This document shows positions 1 to 6,235 of a stretch of DNA of 6,236 nucleotides, piece by piece. Under the pieces are notes generated by a model that did not search any database, was not told the origin of the DNA, and was given only the letters and a program-made list of their open reading frames with translations. The stretch comes from Bacteroidales bacterium (lineage in GTDB: Bacteria > Bacteroidota > Bacteroidia > Bacteroidales > UBA7960): positions 1 to 6,236 of the forward strand of contig SKSI01000164.1 in NCBI GenBank assembly GCA_007123065.1, written 5' to 3'. Both the position numbers and the translations under genes were made by a program. How positions within the stretch are numbered: position 1 is the first letter of the stretch; every line of letters begins with the position of its first letter.

Positions 1-301
1 GCCAGGCAGGTTTTGACCTGAACTCATAATCTTTCGGTGGTTGCTTCATCTGCTCTTTATCCATCGATTCATCAATCATTCCGGATATTTTTACATACCC
101 GCCAAGGGGAACCCAGCCCATTCCGTATATTGTATCTCCTCTTTTTATTTTAAAAAGCGAAAACCACGGATTGAAAAAGAGGTAAAACTTCTCAACTTTG
201 ATGTTGAACAAACGGGCAAACAGGAAATGACCGTATTCGTGAATGATTATAAGAATGGATAGGCTAAGAAAGAATTGCAGGGCTTTGATCAGGATGTCCA
301 T
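1..301 (-). CDS. rseP: RseP-type site-2 intramembrane metalloprotease, N-terminal part, cut by window edge
   Basis: Only the first 100 codons are present; the frame stays open to base 1. Site-2 proteases cut transmembrane substrates inside the inner membrane; RseP homologues process anti-sigma factors and leftover signal peptides. The zinc-binding motif HEYGH is at residues 21-25, inside the first hydrophobic helix (about 4-30). The conserved block MGWVPLGGYVKISGMIDE (61-78) matches the family's GGYVKMxGMxDE signature. The missing part should hold the PDZ domain or domains, the LDG motif and the C-terminal helices. The start is the ATG at 301-299, giving MDILIKALQF; no Shine-Dalgarno sequence is visible. 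The gene lies 140 bp downstream of dxr on the same strand, an arrangement common in Bacteroidota, and has its own -7 box. Substrates cannot be inferred from this window. The family call is firm; the physiological role is inferred from homologues. Confidence 0.95.
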   Translation of the reverse strand, partial: MDILIKALQFFLSLSILIIIHEYGHFLFARLFNIKVEKFYLFFNPWFSLFKIKRGDTIYGMGWVPLGGYVKISGMIDESMDKEQMKQPPKDYEFRSKPAW

Positions 302-394
302 GTTTTTTGTAAAAAGTTATGTTTAAGAATTGAAGATTGCCCCGTCATTGTATTGTGAAAATTTGTTATCAGGGGAATGCATCATAAAAGAATG

Positions 395-402
395 CAAAAG
401 TA
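395..402 (-). promoter_or_regulatory. Bacteroidota -7 box for rseP (TActTTTG)
   Basis: On the minus strand this reads TACTTTTG, an exact match to the TAnnTTTG element of the Bacteroidota primary sigma factor. Transcription would start near 386-390, leaving a leader of roughly 85-90 nt before the rseP ATG. No clear TTTG is seen at the -33 position. The short repeats around this box are described in the findings. Confidence 0.55.
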
Positions 403-441
403 TACAATATTCCCGTATTGAATTCATTGCTGACTACTTTC

Positions 442-1623
442 TTAACGGTTCAGACCCGGAATTGTTTTGATGTGGGCTTCAGCGATTTTCCGGCTGGCCT
501 GATCTGTTGCCAGAATCTCGCCGAGGTTTGGTTTTGGGATCAGGGTGGTATGTTGCAATACGTTTTTGGTAACTTCTGCAATCTGTGTAAAAGCGATTCT
601 TTTGTTCAGAAATGCGTACGCGGCTGTTTCATTGGCTGCATTTAGGGCTGCCGGAAGGTTTCCTCCGCCTTGCATGGCTTCCATGGCCAGCTGAAGGTCC
701 GGATGGTTTTCAATATTTACCTTCTCAAAATCAAGATGAACGCATTCTGAAAAGTCAAGATGCGGGATGCTTACTGGTTTACGTTCCGGATAATTCAATG
801 CATAATGAATGGGCAGGCGCATATCGGGAAGCGCCATTTGGGCTTTAATGCTTCCATCATGAAACTGAACAAGTGCGTGCACGACTGATTGTGGATGCAG
901 AATGATGTCTATTTGTTCTGGTTTCAGGTTAAAATACCATTGAGCTGCGATTGCTTCCATTCCTTTATTTGCAAGAGTAGCTGAGTCAATGGTGATTTTC
1001 TTTCCCATATCCCAGTTTGGGTGTTGCAGGGCCTGTTCAACGCTTATCTGCGAAAGGTCTTTATGTTTTATCCCCTTGAATGGTCCCCCGCTGGCAGTCA
1101 GGAATATTTTTTTTATGTTTTGATCTGATTCCCCTTGCAGACACTGAAAAACAGCAGAATGCTCCGAGTCGACGGGAATAACTGAGGTTTTTTGTTGTCT
1201 TGCAGCATCCATGATAAGCTGTCCGCCGGCAACCATGCTCTCCTTGTTGGCCATGGCGATATCCTTTCCATGTTCAATTGCATCCAGGGTTGGCCATAAG
1301 CCCGATATGCCGCTTAATGCATTCAGCAGAAGATCAAAACCGGTAATTGAAGAAAACCTGTTGATGTGCTTGCTGCCACCAAGAACCTGAATGGGAAGGT
1401 CTGCAAGCTTTTTCCTTACAAATGGCAGTTGGTCTTCATTTCTTATTATTACCGCTTCAGGTTTAAACTCAATGGCTTGCCGAACGAGCAATTCGGCTTG
1501 ATTGTTGGCACTGAGCAATACAACCTTCAGGGTGTCCTGGCAGTTACGTATGACTTCCAGAGCCTGTTTGCCGACAGAACCTGTTGAACCCAGAATGGCT
1601 ATCTTTTTTTTGGTGGACATCAT
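442..1623 (-). CDS. dxr: 1-deoxy-D-xylulose-5-phosphate reductoisomerase (DXP reductoisomerase)
   Basis: This enzyme catalyses the NADPH-dependent rearrangement and reduction of DXP to 2-C-methyl-D-erythritol 4-phosphate, the committed step of the MEP isoprenoid pathway, in the cytosol. At 393 residues it has full family length. The Rossmann NADPH loop GSTGSVG is at 12-18 and NKES at 126-129. The metal-ligand motif DSEH is at 152-155 (D152 and E154), with a third acidic ligand, E223, in the SATLANKGME segment (214-223). The flexible active-site loop with HPNWDMG is at 201-207, and N219/K220 bind the substrate phosphate. HPQSVVHA follows at 243-250, and a C-terminal helical domain with NAANE is at 328-332. 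All catalytic residues appear intact. Two ATGs are adjacent (1623 and 1620); either could be the start. The upstream M23 gene stops at 1624 with no gap, so translation is probably coupled. The end product feeds undecaprenyl phosphate and menaquinone synthesis. Confidence 0.98.
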   Translation of the reverse strand: MMSTKKKIAILGSTGSVGKQALEVIRNCQDTLKVVLLSANNQAELLVRQAIEFKPEAVIIRNEDQLPFVRKKLADLPIQVLGGSKHINRFSSITGFDLLLNALSGISGLWPTLDAIEHGKDIAMANKESMVAGGQLIMDAARQQKTSVIPVDSEHSAVFQCLQGESDQNIKKIFLTASGGPFKGIKHKDLSQISVEQALQHPNWDMGKKITIDSATLANKGMEAIAAQWYFNLKPEQIDIILHPQSVVHALVQFHDGSIKAQMALPDMRLPIHYALNYPERKPVSIPHLDFSECVHLDFEKVNIENHPDLQLAMEAMQGGGNLPAALNAANETAAYAFLNKRIAFTQIAEVTKNVLQHTTLIPKPNLGEILATDQASRKIAEAHIKTIPGLNR

Positions 1624-2502
1624 TTACTGAAAAGAGATATAGTCGGCGGGGTTAACAGAATAGCCATTGAACCATAATTCAAAATGCAAATGGGTTCCCG
1701 TGGAATAGAGGCCTGTGTCTCCAATAATGGCAATGGGTTCACCTGCTTCAACAAAACTTCCTTGTTCTTTAAGAAGCTGGCTGTTGTGTTTGTATATTGA
1801 AATGATGTTGTGAGCGTGTTGTATTCCTATGGTATAGCCTGTTTCTGCTGTCCAGGCAGAAAGAATGACTGTGCCGTCCATTGTGGCTTTAATGATCTCG
1901 TCGTGGTCGGCAACCACATCAACACCAAAATGGTTTTTTAAAGGGTTAAAGTGGCTGGATATCACCCCGGTTATGGGTGGGAAAAATGTGAAATGTTCGG
2001 GGGCTCTCAATAATGTTCGTTCGCTTGATGCCCAAAATGTATTTTCGATTTGTACGGCCATTTCCATCTCTGCACGCAGGATGGAGTCTTCCCTGGAGCG
2101 GGGGATGTCCTGGATCAAAAAGGCATCCGTATCACTGACAGTGTCTGGGATCTCTTCGATGAGGTCCCGCCCTTCAACAATATTCCTTATGTTCATAATG
2201 AAAAGATCCTTTTGCCGGAGGTCTTTTTCTAAAGAGTCTGCTCTTATAGTCAATTCCCGCAGAACCTGTCGTGTGTTGAAGTCAGCATATCCCGGAATGT
2301 ATTCCCTGAGAGGAGTGAATGCTATCAAATAAATGGTTCCTACAATAAGCAAGAAAAAAATAGTACCAATGGCAAGAAAAACAGCAAATCGAGTCAGTCT
2401 GATGCTGAGCTTTTCCTCCAGGGTCTCGTTGTTCATGATCACCAGGCGGTACTTGTGGTGCAGCTTCTTAAAAAAACCGATCTCTTTGTTGTCTGGATCC
2501 AT
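1624..2502 (-). CDS. Membrane-anchored M23 (LytM-type) peptidoglycan peptidase
   Basis: M23 metallopeptidases cut peptide cross-links in peptidoglycan. The 292-residue protein has a cytoplasmic N-terminus, one transmembrane helix (about 38-62), a probable coiled-coil stretch (about 76-108), an acidic linker, and a C-terminal M23 domain (about 175-285) in the periplasm. The zinc and catalytic residues are present: HFGVD (H191, D195), YKH (H239) and HLH (H271, H273). It therefore looks catalytically active, unlike degenerate LytM factors such as EnvC. I chose the ATG at 2502. An ATG 12 codons upstream, at 2538, is in frame, but its first codons are the promoter -7 box itself, so it should not be transcribed. 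The stop codon abuts dxr. From memory, M23-dxr-rseP is a recurring order in Bacteroidales, often after rimM; here a divergent porW precedes it. Substrate and cell-cycle role are unknown. Confidence 0.9.
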   Translation of the reverse strand: MDPDNKEIGFFKKLHHKYRLVIMNNETLEEKLSIRLTRFAVFLAIGTIFFLLIVGTIYLIAFTPLREYIPGYADFNTRQVLRELTIRADSLEKDLRQKDLFIMNIRNIVEGRDLIEEIPDTVSDTDAFLIQDIPRSREDSILRAEMEMAVQIENTFWASSERTLLRAPEHFTFFPPITGVISSHFNPLKNHFGVDVVADHDEIIKATMDGTVILSAWTAETGYTIGIQHAHNIISIYKHNSQLLKEQGSFVEAGEPIAIIGDTGLYSTGTHLHFELWFNGYSVNPADYISFQ

Positions 2503-2527
2503 ATCGATGCTTTTGGATGCTATGTGG

Positions 2528-2535
2528 CAAAAGTA
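2528..2535 (-). promoter_or_regulatory. Bacteroidota -7 box for the M23-dxr operon (TActTTTG)
   Basis: The minus strand reads TACTTTTG, an exact TAnnTTTG match. Transcription should begin near 2519-2523, about 17-21 nt before the ATG at 2502. No good TTTG lies 19-21 bp upstream. This box decides the start codon of the M23 gene, because the alternative ATG (2538-2536) lies just upstream of it. Confidence 0.6.
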
Positions 2536-2619
2536 CACATTTTGCAGCTGTTAGCGCTTTAAAATGATAATTTTTCAAAACAACCAATCTTCGCTATAAT
2601 AATATCAGAAATTGGGAGT

Positions 2620-2627
2620 TATATTTG
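2620..2627 (+). promoter_or_regulatory. Bacteroidota -7 box for porW (TAtaTTTG)
   Basis: TATATTTG is an exact TAnnTTTG match placed 21 bp before the porW ATG, so the leader would be only about 15 nt. No TTTG is seen at the expected -33 position, which suggests a moderate or activator-dependent promoter. Confidence 0.5.
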
Positions 2628-2648
2628 TGAGTCTGAAAGCCGCTTAAT

Positions 2649-5267
2649 ATGAGGATAAAATATAAGATAGGTAGTATAATCATTTTATTGTCTGCCATCT
2701 TTCTTCAGTATGGGTGTTCTACCCAAAAAAATTCCTTTGTGAACCGCACCTGGCATAACATCAATGCCAAGTACAATGGTTTCTGGAATGCCCGTGAAAG
2801 TTATAATGAAGGCGTCAAGCGTCTTGGTGAGCTTCATAGTGACAATTATGAAGAGATTTTGTCGATTTTTCGATATGGCACTCCACAGGATGCTGCTTCA
2901 ATACGCTCCAATATGGAGGTCACTTATGAAAAGGCCAGCCTCGTCATTCGCCGTCATTCCATGGATATTCGCGGTGTTGAATACAACAAATGGATCGATG
3001 AGTCTTACTTTTATATTGCACGTTCCCATTTCTTTAAGGGAGATTACACCCTTGCCATACTGACCTTTGAATATATCATCAGGCGTTATGATACAGAGCG
3101 CAGATTCGATTCCAAGGTTTGGATCGCCAAGTCGTATCATGAGCAGGAGCGTTTTGAACAGGCACGCAGGATGCTTGAGGATATTGAGAGTGATTATGAG
3201 GAAGGCTTGCTTACGAGCAAGACCACTGCTTTGTTCCGGAGGACTTATGCGGATCACTTTAAAAAACAAGAGAAATATGCTCAGGCTGCGGCACAGCTTG
3301 AGAAAGGGGTTCCCTATATGGAACGGCGAGCCGACAGGGTGCGCAATACGTTTATACAGGCACAGTTATACCACCATTCCGAAGATTATGCCCGTGCCCA
3401 ACAGGCCTATGCGCGTGTTTTGGAGATGAGGCCTGACTACCAAATGGCATTCCAGGCCCGAATTGGTATGGCAATGGCTTATGATCCAGCTGTTGGAGGT
3501 GGAGCCGGAATCAGGAATGAATTGATGAGCATGCTGTCAGATGAAAGAAACAGGGTGTTCAGGGATCAGATCTATTATGCACTGGCTCAGCTATCAATGC
3601 GCGAAGGCAACAAACAGGAAGCCATTCGCTTGTTTACAAGTTCCTACGAAGCCAGCATAGACAATAACCTGCAAAAAGCCCTGGCTTTTTTACGACTTGG
3701 TGAAATTTATTTTGAAGAACCAGATTACCTTCAGGCCGGCAATTATTACGATAGCACGGCCACCTACATATCATCAGGTTATGAGCATTATGAAGAAATA
3801 CGACTCAGACAGATGGTTTTATCAAGGCTTGCACAACAAATTCGTATCATAGAGCACGAAGATTCGTTGCAGCGTTTGGCCGGACTGTCAGATGCAGAGC
3901 AACGTGCCGTGGCAGATAAGATCATTCAGGAGTTGCGGGAAGAGGAACAACGCCGGCAGCAAGAAGAAAGGGAACAACAGGCCGCCATGCGCGATGCGGC
4001 AAGGATGGCCAGAGATACGCGGCGGATGGGTGACCAGGAAAGAGGGTGGTATTTTTACAACGCTACCACTATGACAAATGGAGAGATGGAGTTCTTTAGC
4101 AAATTTGGAGACCGGCCACTCGAAGATATGTGGCGCATCAGCAACAGACAAATGATGGCCGATGGCTTCGGAATGGACTTTTTCGACGATATGGCTGAAG
4201 AAGAACCGGAAGAGGAACTGGATCAATATGATGCCGAAACCTACCTGAGGAATATTCCGAATACAGAAAAACAGATGGAAGCCTCCAACAATCGCAAATC
4301 GCAGGCCTACTTTAACAAAGCCATGCTGTTTAAAGATCAGTTGAGGGATGCTGAGAATGCCATAACAAGCTTTCACGGACTGGTAGATCAGTTTCCCTAT
4401 TCTCCGCTAACACTTAATGGCTATTACTACCTCTATTATATGTATCGCGAGCGGGGCGATTACTCCATGGCTGAAACAATCAAAAACCGATTGCTTAGTG
4501 ATTATCCTGATAGTGAATATGCTCTGATTATAGGTGATCCTGATTATGCTGACAGAGTAAGAAAGCAACAGAACCGTGTAGCACAACTTTACAAAGAAAG
4601 CTATAATGCCTTTTTTGCCGGACGCTATGATGTCATAAGCAGTAATATAAGGGCTCTCGATACCCTCGATGCCACCAGAAAGGAAAGGGCGCAATTTGCC
4701 TATTTACACGCGCTGGCTATAGGCAAGACTGATGATCAGTGGCTTTTCAGAAATGAACTGCAGCAGGTTGTGGATCAATTTGATGATACTCCGGTACATG
4801 AACCTGCAACGGTTTTGCTTGCATCGCTGGGAATGCCTGATGATATGGATGACTTTGCCGACACATCAGGGAGAACCATCCGGGAAGATATCGAATCACC
4901 CTTCTCGTTTGCACCGGATGATGTCCATTTCTTTATAATGATTCTTCAAACCCGACATGCCAATCCGGGAGAGATCAGCAGCAAGCTAAGTGTATTTCAC
5001 GAGCAGGAATACCCCGAAAAATCGCTCTCAACAAGTAATATCCATTTTGAAGAAGGTAAACAGCTGATCACTGTAACAAACTTCGCCAATAAAAAGCTTG
5101 CAATGGATTACTTCCAGTTGATGATGTCGTCAGAGACCTTGACCGGGGATGAACTTCGACGGCTTGAAGCATTTGTGATATCCGTTGAAAATTACCCAAT
5201 GTTCTACCAGGACAAACAAGTTGAAGAATATCGAAGGTTTTTTGATCATTACTATCTCGATATGTAA
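2649..5267 (+). CDS. porW: Type IX secretion system lipoprotein PorW/SprE, TPR-rich
   Basis: PorW (P. gingivalis) and SprE (F. johnsoniae) are TPR lipoproteins required for T9SS secretion and, in gliders, motility. Published work places PorW in the periplasm at the outer membrane, where it contacts the PorK/PorN ring and the translocon. The 872-residue protein starts with a lipoprotein signal (hydrophobic 7-19, Cys23). The segment right after the cysteine, STQKNSFVNRTWHNINAKYN, is typical of the family. TPR-like helices fill about 110-400 (for example YFYIARSHFFKGDYTLAILT). A charged coiled coil (about 415-462) follows, then a family-conserved segment with GWYFYN (466-471) and RPLEDMWRISNR (489-500), an acidic linker (about 509-530), more TPR-like repeats (about 550-715), and a C-terminal domain ending in DKQVEEYRRFFDHYY. 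No acidic surface-export signal follows Cys23, which fits a periplasm-facing protein. It diverges from the M23-dxr operon; the bactofilin gene follows after 67 bp. Confidence 0.92.
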   Translation: MRIKYKIGSIIILLSAIFLQYGCSTQKNSFVNRTWHNINAKYNGFWNARESYNEGVKRLGELHSDNYEEILSIFRYGTPQDAASIRSNMEVTYEKASLVIRRHSMDIRGVEYNKWIDESYFYIARSHFFKGDYTLAILTFEYIIRRYDTERRFDSKVWIAKSYHEQERFEQARRMLEDIESDYEEGLLTSKTTALFRRTYADHFKKQEKYAQAAAQLEKGVPYMERRADRVRNTFIQAQLYHHSEDYARAQQAYARVLEMRPDYQMAFQARIGMAMAYDPAVGGGAGIRNELMSMLSDERNRVFRDQIYYALAQLSMREGNKQEAIRLFTSSYEASIDNNLQKALAFLRLGEIYFEEPDYLQAGNYYDSTATYISSGYEHYEEIRLRQMVLSRLAQQIRIIEHEDSLQRLAGLSDAEQRAVADKIIQELREEEQRRQQEEREQQAAMRDAARMARDTRRMGDQERGWYFYNATTMTNGEMEFFSKFGDRPLEDMWRISNRQMMADGFGMDFFDDMAEEEPEEELDQYDAETYLRNIPNTEKQMEASNNRKSQAYFNKAMLFKDQLRDAENAITSFHGLVDQFPYSPLTLNGYYYLYYMYRERGDYSMAETIKNRLLSDYPDSEYALIIGDPDYADRVRKQQNRVAQLYKESYNAFFAGRYDVISSNIRALDTLDATRKERAQFAYLHALAIGKTDDQWLFRNELQQVVDQFDDTPVHEPATVLLASLGMPDDMDDFADTSGRTIREDIESPFSFAPDDVHFFIMILQTRHANPGEISSKLSVFHEQEYPEKSLSTSNIHFEEGKQLITVTNFANKKLAMDYFQLMMSSETLTGDELRRLEAFVISVENYPMFYQDKQVEEYRRFFDHYYLDM

Positions 5268-5272
5268 ATACG

Positions 5273-5303
5273 TTTGGTTAAAACGATTTTTGTTTTACTT
5301 TTG
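5273..5303 (+). promoter_or_regulatory. Full Bacteroidota promoter for the bactofilin gene
   Basis: TTTG at 5273-5276 (-33) and TActTTTG at 5296-5303 (-7) are separated by exactly 19 bp, the consensus spacing for the Bacteroidota primary sigma factor. Transcription should start near 5309-5312, about 25 nt before the bactofilin ATG. The -33 box begins six bases after the porW stop codon. This is the only promoter in the window with both boxes, so bactofilin probably has strong transcription of its own. Confidence 0.75.
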
Positions 5304-5334
5304 TTAATTGCTTCATTAACGAATAAGCGTATAC

Positions 5335-5745
5335 ATGTTTAACAGCAAAAAATCTTCCAAAATGACAAAAAACAAGGAAATGGATCATACAGCAATTAAC
5401 CTGGTTGGAACCGGAACAGTAATAAAAGGAGAGATCAGCTCAAAAGGGGATATTCGTGTGGATGGAAAAGTTATTGGTCAGATGCGGTCAGAAGGGAAAA
5501 TTGTAATTGGGAACAGTGGGGTGGTTGAGGGAGACATTTACTGTTTTAATGCTGATTTCTCAGGCAAAGTAAATGGTAAGGCTGATGTTAAGGAACTGCT
5601 GACCCTGAAAGCTTCTTCTGTGTTTCTTGGCGACATCATCACAAACAAACTGGCCATTGAACCGGGAGCTAAATTTTCCGGCACCTGTTCGATGGATAAG
5701 GGTCCGGATGTTCAGAATGCCGCCACTTCTGACAAGAAGAAATAA
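5335..5745 (+). CDS. Bactofilin (polymer-forming cytoskeletal protein)
   Basis: Bactofilins polymerise without nucleotides into filaments on the inner face of the membrane and serve as scaffolds for cell shape, polar organelles or wall enzymes. At 136 residues this is a typical small member. The core (about 22-118) is a run of short beta-helix turns with the family's glycine and valine/isoleucine spacing: GTVIKGEISSKGDIRVDGKV (27-46), GKIVIGNSGVVEGDI (54-68), LKASSVFLGDI (91-101) and LAIEPGAKFSG (106-116). A short basic N-terminal tail (1-18) and a polar, lysine-rich C-terminal tail (120-136) flank the core, as in other bactofilins. The start is the ATG at 5335; a second ATG, at codon 10 (5362), would also keep the whole core. 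No Shine-Dalgarno sequence is seen. The stop is followed at once by the same open frame that encodes the AtpI-like protein, so the two are probably co-transcribed. The neighbouring M23 peptidase is a conceivable partner, but this is a guess. Confidence 0.93.
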   Translation: MFNSKKSSKMTKNKEMDHTAINLVGTGTVIKGEISSKGDIRVDGKVIGQMRSEGKIVIGNSGVVEGDIYCFNADFSGKVNGKADVKELLTLKASSVFLGDIITNKLAIEPGAKFSGTCSMDKGPDVQNAATSDKKK

Positions 5746-5766
5746 TTGATTTCAGAACCTTGTGCT

Positions 5767-6144
5767 ATGGGGTTTAATCTCGCGTTATTTGTAAAGCAGC
5801 TGTCAGTTTTATCTGCACTTTTATTTTTGTTGCACGGGACTTTTGCCTTGTTGCTGCCGGAAGAATTCACGTCAAAAGCATTCTGGGGGTTCATTCCATT
5901 CTTCTATACCGTTGTTCTTGTCTCCAGATGGTTGATGTATAAGCTTTCCGGTGGCAGTGCGAAAAAGTTTAGCATGGTGTACGTTCAACTCACTGTATTT
6001 CGTTTTCTGTTATATATAGCTGTATTGTTATTGTATGCTTTTAATTTTCCGGAAGACGCGAAAACGTTTATAATTACCTTTTTTGTATTTTATTTTGCGT
6101 ATACCCTGTTTGAAATATCAAACCTTTACAGGGAAATTAAATGA
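5767..6144 (+). CDS. AtpI-like four-helix membrane protein, probable ATP synthase accessory
   Basis: This small hydrophobic protein (125 residues from the ATG at 5767) has four predicted membrane helices at about 7-30, 39-59, 72-93 and 98-117, a short charged loop after helix 2 (KLSGGSAKKF), and a basic end (NLYREIK). Size, topology and position after a bactofilin match the poorly conserved AtpI-type proteins that precede atpB in many Bacteroidota. In other bacteria AtpI helps assemble the Fo c-ring and may aid magnesium supply. There is no catalytic motif to confirm this, so the call rests on topology and context. The frame opens directly after the bactofilin stop, so a TTG start at 5746 (seven more residues) is possible; I prefer the ATG, 21 bp after that stop. 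No Shine-Dalgarno sequence is visible before either start. The call of membrane protein is firm; AtpI is likely. Confidence 0.7.
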   Translation: MGFNLALFVKQLSVLSALLFLLHGTFALLLPEEFTSKAFWGFIPFFYTVVLVSRWLMYKLSGGSAKKFSMVYVQLTVFRFLLYIAVLLLYAFNFPEDAKTFIITFFVFYFAYTLFEISNLYREIK

Positions 6145-6160
6145 TGGTTCTTAATTATTT

Positions 6161-6191
6161 ATTGATAATAGTTAATTGCATGATTGATAAT
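6161..6191. repeat. Direct repeat ATTGATAAT, 22-bp period
   Basis: ATTGATAAT occurs at 6161-6169 and again at 6183-6191, so the copies fall about two helical turns apart. They lie in the AT-rich tail after the AtpI-like gene, 37-67 bp upstream of the -7 box at the window edge. This is a place where an activator could bind, but AT-rich chance repeats are common. Confidence 0.5.
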
Positions 6192-6227
6192 GAACAAATC
6201 AATATTATAAACTTTACACCCGGATAT

Positions 6228-6235
6228 TATCTTTG
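6228..6235 (+). promoter_or_regulatory. Bacteroidota -7 box at the window edge (TAtcTTTG), probably for the next operon
   Basis: TATCTTTG matches TAnnTTTG exactly, and transcription would start just outside the window. No TTTG is found at the -33 position. If the next gene is atpB, as gene order in related genomes suggests, this would be the ATP synthase operon promoter, separate from the bactofilin promoter. The downstream gene is not visible. Confidence 0.5.

Larger units (their letters stand above)
2503..2648. other. Divergent intergenic region between the M23-dxr operon and porW
   Basis: This 146-bp gap holds outward-facing -7 boxes for both flanking operons, about 85 bp apart. Between them lie two adjacent 6-bp palindromes, CAGCTG (2545-2550) and AGCGCT (2553-2558), followed by an AT-rich stretch (about 2558-2610). 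No ORF or terminator is seen. Shared control of the two operons is possible but cannot be shown from the sequence. Confidence 0.6.

Noticed and set aside
405..420. Possible terminator hairpin after dxr (CAATA/TATTG)
   Set aside because: The stem is only 5 bp, mostly A-T, with no T-run after it on the minus strand, so it is too weak for an intrinsic terminator. It is kept only as a possible operator.
1865..2332. Plus-strand frame of 155 codons opposite the M23 gene
   Set aside because: It is antisense to a gene with intact catalytic motifs. Its serine- and arginine-rich sequence is typical of a shadow frame.
2595..2600. TATAAT, a perfect E. coli-type -10 box, upstream of porW
   Set aside because: Bacteroidota primary sigma factors use TAnnTTTG instead, and a matching box lies closer to the gene at 2620-2627. 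TATAAT is expected by chance in AT-rich DNA.
2898..3269. Minus-strand frame of 123 codons inside porW
   Set aside because: It is antisense to conserved TPR-coding sequence, has no recognisable domain, and no -7 box was noticed upstream.
3888..4376. Minus-strand frame of 162 codons inside porW
   Set aside because: It lies fully antisense to the well-supported porW reading frame. It reflects the Glu/Arg-rich codons of the coiled coil and has no domain or promoter.
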